Shown here: piece by piece, positions 1 through 7,885 of the stretch | Numbering within the stretch: the first letter of the stretch is position 1 | How the letters are laid out: each line of letters opens with the position of its first letter | DNA from: Parvibaculum sp039973015 | GTDB lineage: Bacteria > Pseudomonadota > Alphaproteobacteria > Parvibaculales > Parvibaculaceae | Reading direction: 5' to 3' | Length of the DNA: 64,000 nucleotides | NCBI RefSeq assembly: GCF_039973015.1 | Contig: NZ_JBDWLT010000007.1 | Span: 186,001 to 250,000, forward strand | Program-made: the position numbers and the translations under genes | The notes under the pieces: model-generated | What the model was told of the DNA's origin: nothing | The model's input: the letters and a program-made list of their open reading frames with translations, nothing else | The model's database searches: none

Positions 1-644
1 CTCGCGAGGGTGCGGCCGCTCCCGGTGCCCGCGCGCGCATCGCCACCCTTGTCCTCGCCGCCGGCCGCTCCACGCGGATGAAGAGTGCCGATGCAGCTAT
101 CCCGAGCAAGCTCCTGATGCCTCTCAGCGGCAAACCGATGATAGCGCATGTCGTGGAAGCCGCCCTCGAAAGCAGCGCCGAACCCGTCCTCGTCGTCACC
201 GGAAATGCGCAGGAGGAAGTCCGCGCCGCGCTCTCGGAGCCGGAAATCACCTTCGTTCACAACCCGGACTATGCGGACGGCCTGTCGACCTCGCTCCGCA
301 CGGGGCTCACGGCCCTCCCGGACGATATCGACGGTGTGCTTGTCTGCCTCGGCGACATGCCGGACATCCGCGCGAGCCATCTGGACAAGCTGATCGCCGC
401 CTTCGACCCGGAAGAAGGCCGTACCATCTGTGTACCGACCGTTGCCGGAAAGCGCGGCAACCCCGTCCTCTGGGGCCGCGACTGGTTCGACGCCATGATG
501 GAGGTGAGGGGCGACACCGGCGCCAGGCACCTCATCGGCGAAAACGGAGACGCCGTCTGCGAAGTCCCGATGCCGGACGACGCCACCCTCACCGACATCG
601 ACACGCAGGCGGAACTCGAAGCAAGAAAGCTTATTTCAGAATAA
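1..644 (+). CDS. MobA/MocA-like nucleotidyltransferase domain (5' truncated by window edge)
   Basis: The reading frame is open from base 3 to the stop at 642-644. Its nucleotide-binding signature LVLAAGRSTRM lies upstream of the first ATG (base 78), so the gene starts outside the window. The fold is that of NTP transferases acting on molybdopterin cofactor (MobA, MocA): the Gly-rich loop, then SKLLMPLSGKPMI, and later LGDMP, the metal/nucleotide-binding motif. The residues just before the signature are Ala/Gly/Pro-rich, as in a linker. This fits the C-terminal half of a two-domain protein with an N-terminal molybdopterin-binding domain, a common alphaproteobacterial arrangement; that part is inferred because it is not visible. 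Likely role: cytidylyl or guanylyl transfer to molybdenum cofactor. Confidence 0.8.
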   Translation, partial: REGAAAPGARARIATLVLAAGRSTRMKSADAAIPSKLLMPLSGKPMIAHVVEAALESSAEPVLVVTGNAQEEVRAALSEPEITFVHNPDYADGLSTSLRTGLTALPDDIDGVLVCLGDMPDIRASHLDKLIAAFDPEEGRTICVPTVAGKRGNPVLWGRDWFDAMMEVRGDTGARHLIGENGDAVCEVPMPDDATLTDIDTQAELEARKLISE

Positions 645-736
645 CGGCCAGGTAGTATAGGCTTCAATACAACAGTTCAGTTTCGGCCACAGGCACCGCT
701 GGAATAGCGAAGGCCCGAATAACGAAGGAACGAACG

Positions 737-958
737 ATGCCCACACAATCTCCGCGCAACCCGCTTCTGGCATGGTGGATTGGGCTGCTGATCATCGCGG
801 CCATCGTGATCTATTTCGCTTATCGTTTTTCCTGCATGGAATGCGGGCATCCGGGCGGGTTCGTCGAATTCATCGTCTTGGGAATTGTTCCGATCGTCTA
901 TCTCGCGCTCATGTATCTGACGCTCAAAAATCAGGCAGATACAGAAAAGAAAAAATGA
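737..958 (+). CDS. small two-helix membrane protein, unknown function
   Basis: This 73-residue protein starts at an ATG preceded by a purine-rich stretch (GAAGGAACGAACG). It has two predicted membrane helices, about residues 11-29 and 43-62, separated by a short loop containing MECGHPGG, and a lysine-rich C-terminal end. The loop carries two cysteines and one histidine, too few to call a metal site. It sits alone between the nucleotidyltransferase and the convergent alpha-glucosidase. I do not recognise the family. Codon use is like its neighbours, so it is probably a real gene. Confidence 0.6.
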   Translation: MPTQSPRNPLLAWWIGLLIIAAIVIYFAYRFSCMECGHPGGFVEFIVLGIVPIVYLALMYLTLKNQADTEKKK

Positions 959-983
959 CACCCCGCGCCGTTTGCCCGGCTTG

Positions 984-2597
984 TCATGCCGCCTTCGGAT
1001 TCTTCACGATCACGCCAGCCCGCGCGCCGAGTGATAATTCCGCACTCTGGCGCTTCACATCGCCTAGCTCGAACACAGTCTCGCCCGCGCCATCCTGCAG
1101 CGTGTAGCTCGCCGCCTCCGCGCCGAGGTTGAACACGCAAAACAATGCCCCGCCCTCCGCCTCCCGCGTGAAGGCAAGCACCTTGCCTTCCGTATCGAGA
1201 AAGCGGATATCGCCGAACTTCAGCGCCGGATGCGCCTTGCGGAGAGCCACGACTTTCTTCGCATGCGCCAGCACCGAACCGGGCCCGCCTTGCGCATCAA
1301 CCGCTCGGCTCTTGTGATAGTCGGGGATCGGCAGCCAGGGCGTACCGCTCGTGAAGCCCGCGCCTTCCGGCTTGCTTTCCCACGGCATTGGCGTGCGGCA
1401 GCCGTCGCGCCCCTTCACCCACGGAAAATAGAGATCGCCCACCGGGTCTTTGATGTCCTTCCGGTCGAGATCCGCCTCCGGCAGCCCCAGTTCCTCGCCC
1501 TGATACATCAGCACCGTGCCCTTGAGCGCTACGAGGATCGTCAATGCAAGTTTTGCCAGCGCATCGTCGCCCTGCCCGCCGCCCCAGCGCGTCACGGGCC
1601 GCACGATGTCATGGTTCGAAAAGGTCACGCAGGGAAAGAGATCAACGAGCGGCGCAAGAAGGTCTTCGTAATATTCGCGGAAGACGGGCGGCTCGAAGCT
1701 CCAGTCCTCAAGGAAATGAAACGTATAGCCTGTATGCAGCCGCTCCAGCCCGCCCGCATAGAGCCCGAGCATTTCCTGCCGTTCGGAAAACTCCCCGAAA
1801 GCGAGCCGCTCGTCATATTCCTCCATCACGGCGCGTACGCGCTTCATCGCCCATTCGTTCTCGGGCGTGTTCGCATCGCGGACATGCTGCTGCAGGCGCG
1901 GTGCGTGCGCCCAGTCCATGAAAGTCCGCTTCTCCATCGGCAGCGGCGGATTGTCGCTCAGCGTTGCGTCGTGCAGATAGGCATTCGCGACATCGAGCCG
2001 GAAGCCGTCCACCCCCCGGTCGAGCCAGAAGCGCAGCACGTTCATGCACGCTTCCACCACTTCCTCATTATGAAAGTTGAGCTTCGGCTGGCTCTTGAGA
2101 AACTTGTGGTGGTAGTACTGCCGCCTGACCGGGTTCCACGACCATGCCGGCCCGCCAAAGGCCGAGAGCCAGTTGTTCGGCACCGTCCCGTCTTCCTTCG
2201 CATCCGCCCAGACATACCAGTCTGACTTCTCGTTGTTCGCGGAAAGCTGGCTCTCCTGAAACCACTGATGCTGCTCGGACGTATGCGCAAGCACCTGATC
2301 CACGATGAGCTTCATGCCGCGCTTGTGCGTCTCCGCGACCAGCCGGTCGAAATCCGCCATCGTCCCCATCTCGGGCGCAACGTCGCAATAGTCGGAAACG
2401 TCATAGCCGAAATCCTTGTTCGGCGACGGGTAGAAAGGCGACAGCCATATCGCGTCCGCGCCGAGCCCCGCCACATGGTCGAGCTTCTCCTCAATGCCCT
2501 TGAGATCGCCGATGCCGTCGCCATTCGTGTCGCAAAAACTGCGCGGATAGATCTGATAGACGACGGCACCCTTCCACCACTCGACCTTGCTTCCCAC
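984..2597 (-). CDS. GH13 family alpha-glucosidase
   Basis: A 537-residue cytoplasmic glycoside hydrolase of family 13, the oligo-1,6-glucosidase/alpha-glucosidase type, which removes terminal glucose from short alpha-glucans. The (beta/alpha)8 barrel motifs are in order: the N-terminal VVYQIYPRSF and DTNGDGIGDL segments, conserved region I (D100 to H105), region II GFRLDVAN with nucleophile D202, region III FGEF with acid/base E269, and region IV SNHD with D330. No signal peptide is present. The start is a GTG at 2597 preceded by AAGGACAGGGAC. Length is normal for the family. It stands alone, convergent with the small membrane protein and divergent from the SDR gene; no maltose transport or regulator gene is adjacent. 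Confidence 0.92.
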   Translation of the reverse strand: MGSKVEWWKGAVVYQIYPRSFCDTNGDGIGDLKGIEEKLDHVAGLGADAIWLSPFYPSPNKDFGYDVSDYCDVAPEMGTMADFDRLVAETHKRGMKLIVDQVLAHTSEQHQWFQESQLSANNEKSDWYVWADAKEDGTVPNNWLSAFGGPAWSWNPVRRQYYHHKFLKSQPKLNFHNEEVVEACMNVLRFWLDRGVDGFRLDVANAYLHDATLSDNPPLPMEKRTFMDWAHAPRLQQHVRDANTPENEWAMKRVRAVMEEYDERLAFGEFSERQEMLGLYAGGLERLHTGYTFHFLEDWSFEPPVFREYYEDLLAPLVDLFPCVTFSNHDIVRPVTRWGGGQGDDALAKLALTILVALKGTVLMYQGEELGLPEADLDRKDIKDPVGDLYFPWVKGRDGCRTPMPWESKPEGAGFTSGTPWLPIPDYHKSRAVDAQGGPGSVLAHAKKVVALRKAHPALKFGDIRFLDTEGKVLAFTREAEGGALFCVFNLGAEAASYTLQDGAGETVFELGDVKRQSAELSLGARAGVIVKNPKAA

Positions 2598-2692
2598 GTC
2601 CCTGTCCTTGCTTGTTCTTGACCTTCTTCTTGAGGCAACACAGTCTCACGGCCACACAAGAACTGACAATCCCGATTTGGCGGAGGAAACGC

Positions 2693-3427
2693 ATGGCACG
2701 CAGCATTCTGATCACGGATATCGCTCATTTCGTGGGAGGGCCCTCCGCCCGCGCACTCATCTCCGAGGGAGCCTCCGTTTATGGTGTCGATGCGAGCTTC
2801 ACCGATGCCGCCGCCCGCACCGCCTTTAAAGAGAAAGCGCCCGGCGTCAAAACCCTGGCCGTGCAGAAGCCGGAAGAAGCCGTCGCTGCCGTCATGGAGG
2901 CCGAGGGTCGCCTCGACGTCCTCATCAACAACGACGCATGGCCAGCCGTGCGTGGCCCCGTGGACGAGGCCACCGACAAGGACATGCATGAAACCTTCGA
3001 GGCACTGGTCTTCAAATCTTTCGCCATGACCCGCGCCGCCGTGCCTCAAATGAAAGCGCAGAAGGCAGGAAAGATCCTCTTCCTTTCCTCCGCCGCGCCG
3101 ATGAACGGTATCCCCAACTACAGCATCTATGCCGCTGCACGGGGCGCCGCCAATTCGCTCGCACTGACGCTGGCCAAGGAACTCGCTTCCCACAACATTC
3201 AGGTGAATGCGCTTGGCTTCAATTTCATCGAGAGCCCGGACTATTTTCCGGCCTCGCTCCTCGACGATCCGAAGTCGCGCGACAAGATCCTCGGCAACAT
3301 CCCGCTTCGCCGTCTCGGCAAGCCGGAGGAAGCCGCCGCCATCGTCGCCTTCCTCGCCGGCCCGACCTCGGATTTCATCACCGGACAGTTGATCCCCGTC
3401 GCGGGCGGCTGGGCCACCGCCCGCTAG
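2693..3427 (+). CDS. SDR-fold protein with halohydrin dehalogenase fingerprints
   Basis: A 244-residue short-chain dehydrogenase/reductase fold protein. I chose the ATG at 2693 because CGGAGGAAAC lies just upstream; a longer frame from 2612 has no such signal. The usual NAD(P)-binding TGxxxGxG loop is absent. In its place is T8-x4-F13-x-G15, and the catalytic set reads S133-x12-Y146-x3-R150, with Arg replacing the normal SDR Lys. These two patterns are the published diagnostic motifs of halohydrin dehalogenases (HheA to HheG families), which release halide from vicinal halohydrins to form epoxides without cofactor. The segment around residues 174-186 (GFNFIESPDYFP) resembles the halide-site loop of HheC. 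Activity and substrate are inferred; alternatively it is a cofactor-free SDR homologue. Confidence 0.75.
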   Translation: MARSILITDIAHFVGGPSARALISEGASVYGVDASFTDAAARTAFKEKAPGVKTLAVQKPEEAVAAVMEAEGRLDVLINNDAWPAVRGPVDEATDKDMHETFEALVFKSFAMTRAAVPQMKAQKAGKILFLSSAAPMNGIPNYSIYAAARGAANSLALTLAKELASHNIQVNALGFNFIESPDYFPASLLDDPKSRDKILGNIPLRRLGKPEEAAAIVAFLAGPTSDFITGQLIPVAGGWATAR

Positions 3428-3435
3428 CTCAACCG

Positions 3436-4176
3436 TTAGTTCAACATCGCGATGGGCGCGAGCGTGCGGCCGATCTCGTCATGGATCACAAGGTCGGCGA
3501 TCTGGTCGAGTTCCGTCGGCTCGCGATTGAGAATGACGAGCCGCGCCCCGTTCCGCTTTGCGAGAATGGGAAAACCCGCCGCCGGATAGACCTGCAACGA
3601 TGAGCCGATAGCGATGAAGAGATCGCAGCCAAGCGTCGCCTCATGCGCGCGGTTCATTTCCTCTTCCGGCATGGCCTGCCCGAACGAAACCGTCGCCGAC
3701 TTCACGATACCGCCGCAGGACGTGCAATCCGGCGCCGCCGACGAGACCTCGTATTGCGTGCGCACCCAATCGAGTTCGTAGCGCGTGGCGCAGTCGAGGC
3801 ACTTCGCGTAGGTTCCGTTGCCGTGCAGCTCGATGATCTTCTCGCCCGGCACGCCCGAGTTCTGATGCAGATTGTCGATATTCTGCGTGATGACGTGGCT
3901 GACCTTGCCCTCGTCCACGAGCTTGGCAATCGCCATATGTCCCTTGTTCGGTTCTGCCTTCACGATGGTCTTGTCGATCTCGAACTTCCGCCGCCAGGCT
4001 TCCGCGCGCGTTTCCGCAGAGGCGAGATAATCCTGAAAGTCGATAGGCGCCATCTTGGTCCACAAGCCGCCCGGACTGCGAAAGTCGGGAATCCCGGATT
4101 CCGTGCTGATCCCCGCGCCGGTGAAAATCACCACGCGATAGGCCTCTTCAATGGCCCGCTTCAATTCGCTCGACAT
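3436..4176 (-). CDS. cobB: Sir2-family NAD-dependent protein deacylase
   Basis: A 246-residue sirtuin. It uses NAD to remove acyl groups from protein lysines, yielding nicotinamide and O-acyl-ADP-ribose. Visible motifs: the Rossmann NAD site GAGISTESGIPDFRSP (about residues 20-35), TQNIDNLH (98-104), the catalytic ELHG with H118, and a zinc module with C126, C129, C151 and C154. The C-terminal IGSSLQVYPAAG completes the NAD pocket. It is convergent with the halohydrin dehalogenase-like gene (8 bp apart) and divergent from the glyoxalase gene. Typical substrates in bacteria include acetyl-CoA synthetase, but none is encoded here. Confidence 0.93.
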   Translation of the reverse strand: MSSELKRAIEEAYRVVIFTGAGISTESGIPDFRSPGGLWTKMAPIDFQDYLASAETRAEAWRRKFEIDKTIVKAEPNKGHMAIAKLVDEGKVSHVITQNIDNLHQNSGVPGEKIIELHGNGTYAKCLDCATRYELDWVRTQYEVSSAAPDCTSCGGIVKSATVSFGQAMPEEEMNRAHEATLGCDLFIAIGSSLQVYPAAGFPILAKRNGARLVILNREPTELDQIADLVIHDEIGRTLAPIAMLN

Positions 4177-4252
4177 GGCCCTCCCGTTCCTTTGACCTCG
4201 CCCTCATCATGGGGAATCATGCGGCAATTGCCGCACACATCAAGGACAACAA

Positions 4253-4672
4253 ATGAAATATCTGCACACCATGGTGCGCGTCAGCGACCTCGACAAGTCG
4301 CTGGACTTCTATTGCAACAAGCTCGGCCTTGAGAACATCGGTCGCTTCGATATCGAGGAAGGCCGCTTCAGCCTCGTCTTCCTCGCCGCTCCCGGCCAGA
4401 AGGAAGCCCAAATCGAGCTCACCTGGAACTGGGATCCCGAAGAACTTGGCGAAGGCCGCAATTTCGGCCACCTCGCCTATCAGGTCGATAACATCTACGA
4501 GACCTGCGACAAGTTGATGAAAGCAGGCGTCACCATCAACCGCCCGCCCCGCGACGGCCGCATGGCTTTCGTCCGCTCGCCCGACAATGTTTCCATAGAA
4601 TTGCTGCAAGCCGGCACACCCCTGCCCGCCAGCGAGCCCTGGGTCTCCATGCCGAACACGGGACACTGGTAA
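4253..4672 (+). CDS. gloA: lactoylglutathione lyase (glyoxalase I)
   Basis: A 139-residue vicinal-oxygen-chelate protein. It isomerises the hemithioacetal of methylglyoxal and glutathione to S-lactoylglutathione. Two beta-alpha-beta-beta-beta repeats are visible: MKYLHTMVRVSDLDKSLDFY at the start, with metal ligand H5, and GHLAYQVDNIYETCDKL in the second half, with H74 and the late SIELL containing a Glu ligand. The length matches short GloA proteins of the nickel-type class. The start is ATG 4253 behind AAGGACAAC. It is followed 23 bp later by an exported small protein on the same strand. Confidence 0.92.
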   Translation: MKYLHTMVRVSDLDKSLDFYCNKLGLENIGRFDIEEGRFSLVFLAAPGQKEAQIELTWNWDPEELGEGRNFGHLAYQVDNIYETCDKLMKAGVTINRPPRDGRMAFVRSPDNVSIELLQAGTPLPASEPWVSMPNTGHW

Positions 4673-4695
4673 AGCGTCATGCTATCCTGAAGGCC

Positions 4696-5064
4696 ATGTT
4701 GAGAATGCTGGCTCACATGGCCGTTCTGGCCCTCGGCCTTCTCTCCGCCTCCCTCGCGGCGGCGGACGAGATCGACGCCATGCATCCCGGCCTCAACGGT
4801 TTTCGCCCCGGCGTCGGCAATGAGCTCGACTCCCGCTGGGAACCCTATGTCCAGCAGCGCAACAGGGATGCCTACTACAACAGGCTTTCTCCTGAGTGGG
4901 GCTATTACGACCAGCGCGATCCCGGCCTCGATCCGGCCGAATGCCGCCAGAAGCTCACGGGCGATTCTGACAGCGCCGTTCGCTTCGGCTACGCCGAGTG
5001 CTATGACGGCGACGGCAAGACTTATGTCGTTCCCGGCTCCCCCAACGGACCTCTCCGCTACTGA
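4696..5064 (+). CDS. small secreted protein, unknown function
   Basis: A 122-residue protein with a clear Sec signal peptide: a hydrophobic stretch at residues 5-22 ending SLAAADE, with probable cleavage after the AAA. The mature part is about 100 residues, rich in Tyr, Asp and Arg, and contains two cysteines (in AECRQ and AECYDG) that could form a disulphide in the periplasm. I recognise no domain. It follows gloA on the same strand with a 23 bp gap and a weak ribosome site (GAAGGCC), so it may be co-transcribed. Confidence 0.65.
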   Translation: MLRMLAHMAVLALGLLSASLAAADEIDAMHPGLNGFRPGVGNELDSRWEPYVQQRNRDAYYNRLSPEWGYYDQRDPGLDPAECRQKLTGDSDSAVRFGYAECYDGDGKTYVVPGSPNGPLRY

Positions 5065-5273
5065 TCGCTTCACGCGCCGCCCGAGCACCTGCCTGTATAA
5101 GCACTCTCCTGTGTGAGCAGTCATAAAACTGTTTACATTGGTAAAATTGTTATTTCTTTTTTGAAGAAGCGAGATATTAACCCGGTCGATGTATTCCATC
5201 CTCGCACCGGCAAAAAATCTTCGGGCAACAAGAATAACCCCGTCAAGATAATCCGATATACGAAGGAAGTGCT

Positions 5274-6098
5274 GTGGGAATACATAAAATGACAGCGCCG
5301 GTTGAATCGGCAAGCGGCGATTTCGCTCTCTTCAGCGACCTTCTGGAGAGCAGTCAAAACCCGGTTCTCATTCTCGATTTCTCTCTCGCCATTCTCCACG
5401 TCAACAGCGCAGCCGAGAGGCTTTTTCGCCCTTATGGCATTCCCGCGCATCCGCTCAACCTGGTTGAGTTCTGCGGCCCGGATTATGTTTACCTCTGCGA
5501 TTTGGTAGCTGATGCCTTGCACCAGGGCACACCCCTTCGCGGTAAGGACGTGTCGGTCGCGGGTGAAGCCTTCACCCTTACGCTTGTTCCCGGCAAGGTT
5601 TCATGGGTGCTGGGTCTTCGCCCCGTCACGCGCGAACTCAGCCTGGAATATCAGGCAAAGCGGTTCAGGCAGCATCGGAACATTCTTCTCGAAGCTATGG
5701 ATGGCATCGAGGGCAGCGTCGTGATCGTGAATGTGAACGGAAGCATTCGCTATATGAACCGCTTCACCCGAAAACATGTCGGAGATCTGATGCAGGGCGT
5801 CGGCATGAACGAGTGGCCCACCGCCGCCGGTTTCTATCGCGAGGACGGCATCACCCTTCTTGAAGGCCCCTACCGCATCTTTCCCCGGGCCCTGAAGGGC
5901 CAGACGGTTATCGACGAGGCCATCGTGCTACGCAATGAAATCACCGGTCACGCCATCAGGGTTCAGGCCTCTGCCACCCCTGTCCATGACGAAAAGGGCC
6001 GCATCGTCAGCGCCATTGGCTGGTTTCACTATATGGGACCGCATCACGCGCGGCTAACCGCCGTGAACGTCACGGACCTCAACGCCGGGGATGACTGA
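5274..6098 (+). CDS. PAS-domain protein without an output domain
   Basis: A 274-residue soluble protein with two PAS-like modules. The first spans about residues 18-105 (NPVLILDFSLAILHVN then AAERLF). The second spans about 140-260 (GSVVIVNVNGSIRYMNRFTRKHVGD, ending in SAIGWFHY). No kinase, GGDEF, EAL or HTH follows, so it may be a stand-alone sensor or binding protein. The start is probably GTG 5274 because AAGGAAG lies 4 bases upstream; the next ATG at 5289 is too far from that signal. The 209-base upstream region is unusually AT-rich for this chromosome and probably holds its promoter. Confidence 0.7.
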   Translation: MGIHKMTAPVESASGDFALFSDLLESSQNPVLILDFSLAILHVNSAAERLFRPYGIPAHPLNLVEFCGPDYVYLCDLVADALHQGTPLRGKDVSVAGEAFTLTLVPGKVSWVLGLRPVTRELSLEYQAKRFRQHRNILLEAMDGIEGSVVIVNVNGSIRYMNRFTRKHVGDLMQGVGMNEWPTAAGFYREDGITLLEGPYRIFPRALKGQTVIDEAIVLRNEITGHAIRVQASATPVHDEKGRIVSAIGWFHYMGPHHARLTAVNVTDLNAGDD

Positions 6099-6106
6099 GG
6101 GGGAAG

Positions 6107-6181
6107 TGGTACGCCCTAGGGGAGTCGAACCCCTCTTTCCAGAATGAAAATCTGGCGTCCTAACCGATAGACGAAGGGCGC
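6107..6181 (-). tRNA. tRNA-Glu (anticodon UUC)
   Basis: Read on the minus strand this folds into a full cloverleaf. The acceptor stem pairs GCGCCCT with AGGGCGT. The anticodon arm CCAGA-TTTTCAT-TCTGG presents TTC. The T arm contains GGTTCGACTCC, and a genomically encoded CCA ends at 6107. The first acceptor pair is a G-U wobble. It is convergent with the PAS gene. Confidence 0.95.
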
Positions 6182-6355
6182 ACGTACCTTGAAAAAGGCC
6201 GGGCGGGAACACCCGCCACGAGCGCGCCTTATAAGCGGCGGCGCGCCCTCTGGCAACCCCAATTTCAGTCCCGTTCCGCAAGAAATCCGCGGGTTTTTCT
6301 TCTCTCCCGCAGAAAATGCTTAACCCCGTGGGGGCGAGCCAAGTAAATTGATTCC

Positions 6356-6973
6356 ATGGATAGAGACAGCACCGGACCGTCCGGCATCAACGGTCCGGCC
6401 ATTGCCGGTCAGTTGCCGAATGGCGTGATTATAACACCGCTGGCGCCCCATTCCGATGAGCGCGGCACTCTCTCCGAGTTATTCCGTGCAAACTGGGATA
6501 CGAACATCTCCCCCGTCCAGTGGAACGGTGTCCACAGCGGTTCGAACGTGCTGCGCGGTTTCCATCTGCACGTCCGCCATGCCGACTATCTCGTGACGAT
6601 TTCGGGGCGAATGCTTCTCGGTCTCCAGGACTTCCGGCCTGATTCGTCCACCCATACTCTCGCCGTCGTTCTCGATCTCAAAGGCAGCGAACCGGCCGCC
6701 GTCACCATTCCTCCGGGCGTCGGCCATGCTTTCTATTTCCCCGAGCCATCGGTTCACATCTATGCCGTCGACGAATACTGGGCGCATGACGACGAGCTGG
6801 GATGCCGCTGGGATGACGAACAACTAACGCTTCCCTGGGAAATCGAGGCACCGCTCCTTTCTCCCAAAGACACCCAGGCAGGTACCTGCCGCGAAATGGT
6901 CGAGGAATATCTCCGGCAAAAATCGCAGTACGCGGCAACCGCTCCAAAAAAGGTTGAACAGAATGTGCGCTAG
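6356..6973 (+). CDS. RmlC-like cupin, probable sugar-nucleotide 3,5-epimerase family
   Basis: A 205-residue cupin of the dTDP-4-dehydrorhamnose 3,5-epimerase family. The N-terminal PHSDERGTLSELFR and the central NVLRGFHLH, which holds the catalytic-His region, are the family hallmarks. They are followed by the jelly-roll strands LVTISGRMLLGLQDFR and IPPGVGHAFYFPE. It is slightly divergent from RmlC itself, so the exact sugar is unknown; it could epimerise or isomerise a dTDP- or UDP-4-keto sugar. It overlaps the next gene, a dehydrogenase, by 11 bp and is the first gene of a three-gene sugar cluster. Confidence 0.75.
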   Translation: MDRDSTGPSGINGPAIAGQLPNGVIITPLAPHSDERGTLSELFRANWDTNISPVQWNGVHSGSNVLRGFHLHVRHADYLVTISGRMLLGLQDFRPDSSTHTLAVVLDLKGSEPAAVTIPPGVGHAFYFPEPSVHIYAVDEYWAHDDELGCRWDDEQLTLPWEIEAPLLSPKDTQAGTCREMVEEYLRQKSQYAATAPKKVEQNVR

Positions 6974-7883
6974 CCGGTCGAAGATCGGTCTCGTCGGTGT
7001 CGGGGATTGGGGGCGCCATATCCTGCGCGACCTGCGGGCCCTCGGCGTAGATGTGGAAGCTGTAGCAAACTCTGCCGCATCGGTGGAGCGCGCTCGTTCC
7101 GGCGGCGCCTCTCGCATCGTCGCATCGGCAAAAGAACTGTCCGAAGACTGCGATGGCTACGTCGTCGCATCGCCTACCACCGTTCATCTCGATGCCGTCG
7201 AAGCGCTTCTTTCTCGCGGCAAACCGATCTTTGTCGAAAAGCCCCTGTCGAACGACATTGCCCGCATTCGCCAGCTTCCGCCGGCGGCCGCCGGGCTCGT
7301 CTTCACCATGCACAAATGGCGCTACCACCCGGGCATCCTGGAACTCGCGCGCATCGCCGCCACCGAAGAGTTCGGCCCCGTCATTGGTCTGCGAACATTT
7401 CGCATGGGCTGGGAAAATCACCACAAGGATATGAATGCGATCTGGACGCTCCTGCCGCATGACATGTCGATTGCCTTGCATATCTTCGGCGAAGTGCCCT
7501 CTGTCGAAAACGCTCACCCGGACCCCACCGTTGTGGGTGACGATGGCATGATCGTTCACGCGCGAACCTCAACCGGAATCCCGGTTGTAAGCGAAGTCTC
7601 CGCCGGCAAGCCGAACAAGCATCGCTCCGTTATCCTCGCCTGTCGCGATGCCGCCTGCGAACTGGACGACAGCAGCTACGACCGAATTGTCATCCGCAGG
7701 CGCAACACGCTGCAGACCGATGAATTCGAACAGCGTTCCGTTCCCGCCGACATGCCGCTGCGCGAGGAAGTTGCCGCCTTCCTGAGCCATGTCGAGGGCG
7801 GCCCCGCCCCTTTTACCGGCCTGAATGAAGAAACCCTCATCGTGGCTGCGATCCAGCGCGCCATTGATCTTGCATTCGGCTGA
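6963..7883 (+). CDS. GFO/IDH/MocA family oxidoreductase
   Basis: A 306-residue NAD(P)-dependent oxidoreductase of the Gfo/Idh/MocA family. The N-terminal Rossmann motif is GLVGVGDWGRHILRDL, and the family signature EKPLS lies near residue 95. The C-terminal half is the usual alpha/beta dimerisation and substrate domain, with HKWRYHPG and LLPHDMSIAL containing the catalytic His region. I use ATG 6963; a TTG at 6954 is possible. It is translationally coupled to the RmlC-like gene and lies 2 bp before a glycosyltransferase. It probably reduces or oxidises a keto-sugar nucleotide. Confidence 0.82.
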   Translation: MCASRSKIGLVGVGDWGRHILRDLRALGVDVEAVANSAASVERARSGGASRIVASAKELSEDCDGYVVASPTTVHLDAVEALLSRGKPIFVEKPLSNDIARIRQLPPAAAGLVFTMHKWRYHPGILELARIAATEEFGPVIGLRTFRMGWENHHKDMNAIWTLLPHDMSIALHIFGEVPSVENAHPDPTVVGDDGMIVHARTSTGIPVVSEVSAGKPNKHRSVILACRDAACELDDSSYDRIVIRRRNTLQTDEFEQRSVPADMPLREEVAAFLSHVEGGPAPFTGLNEETLIVAAIQRAIDLAFG

Positions 7884-7885
7884 TC

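Noticed and set aside
984..2597. Frames on the plus strand across the alpha-glucosidase (for example 1230-2225)
   Set aside because: These long opposite-strand frames are by-products of GC-rich codon use. The minus-strand gene has full catalytic motifs.
2612..2692. Longer N-terminus of the halohydrin dehalogenase-like protein
   Set aside because: The ATG at 2693 has a strong GGAGG signal just before it. The extra residues are not like any SDR or dehalogenase N-terminus.
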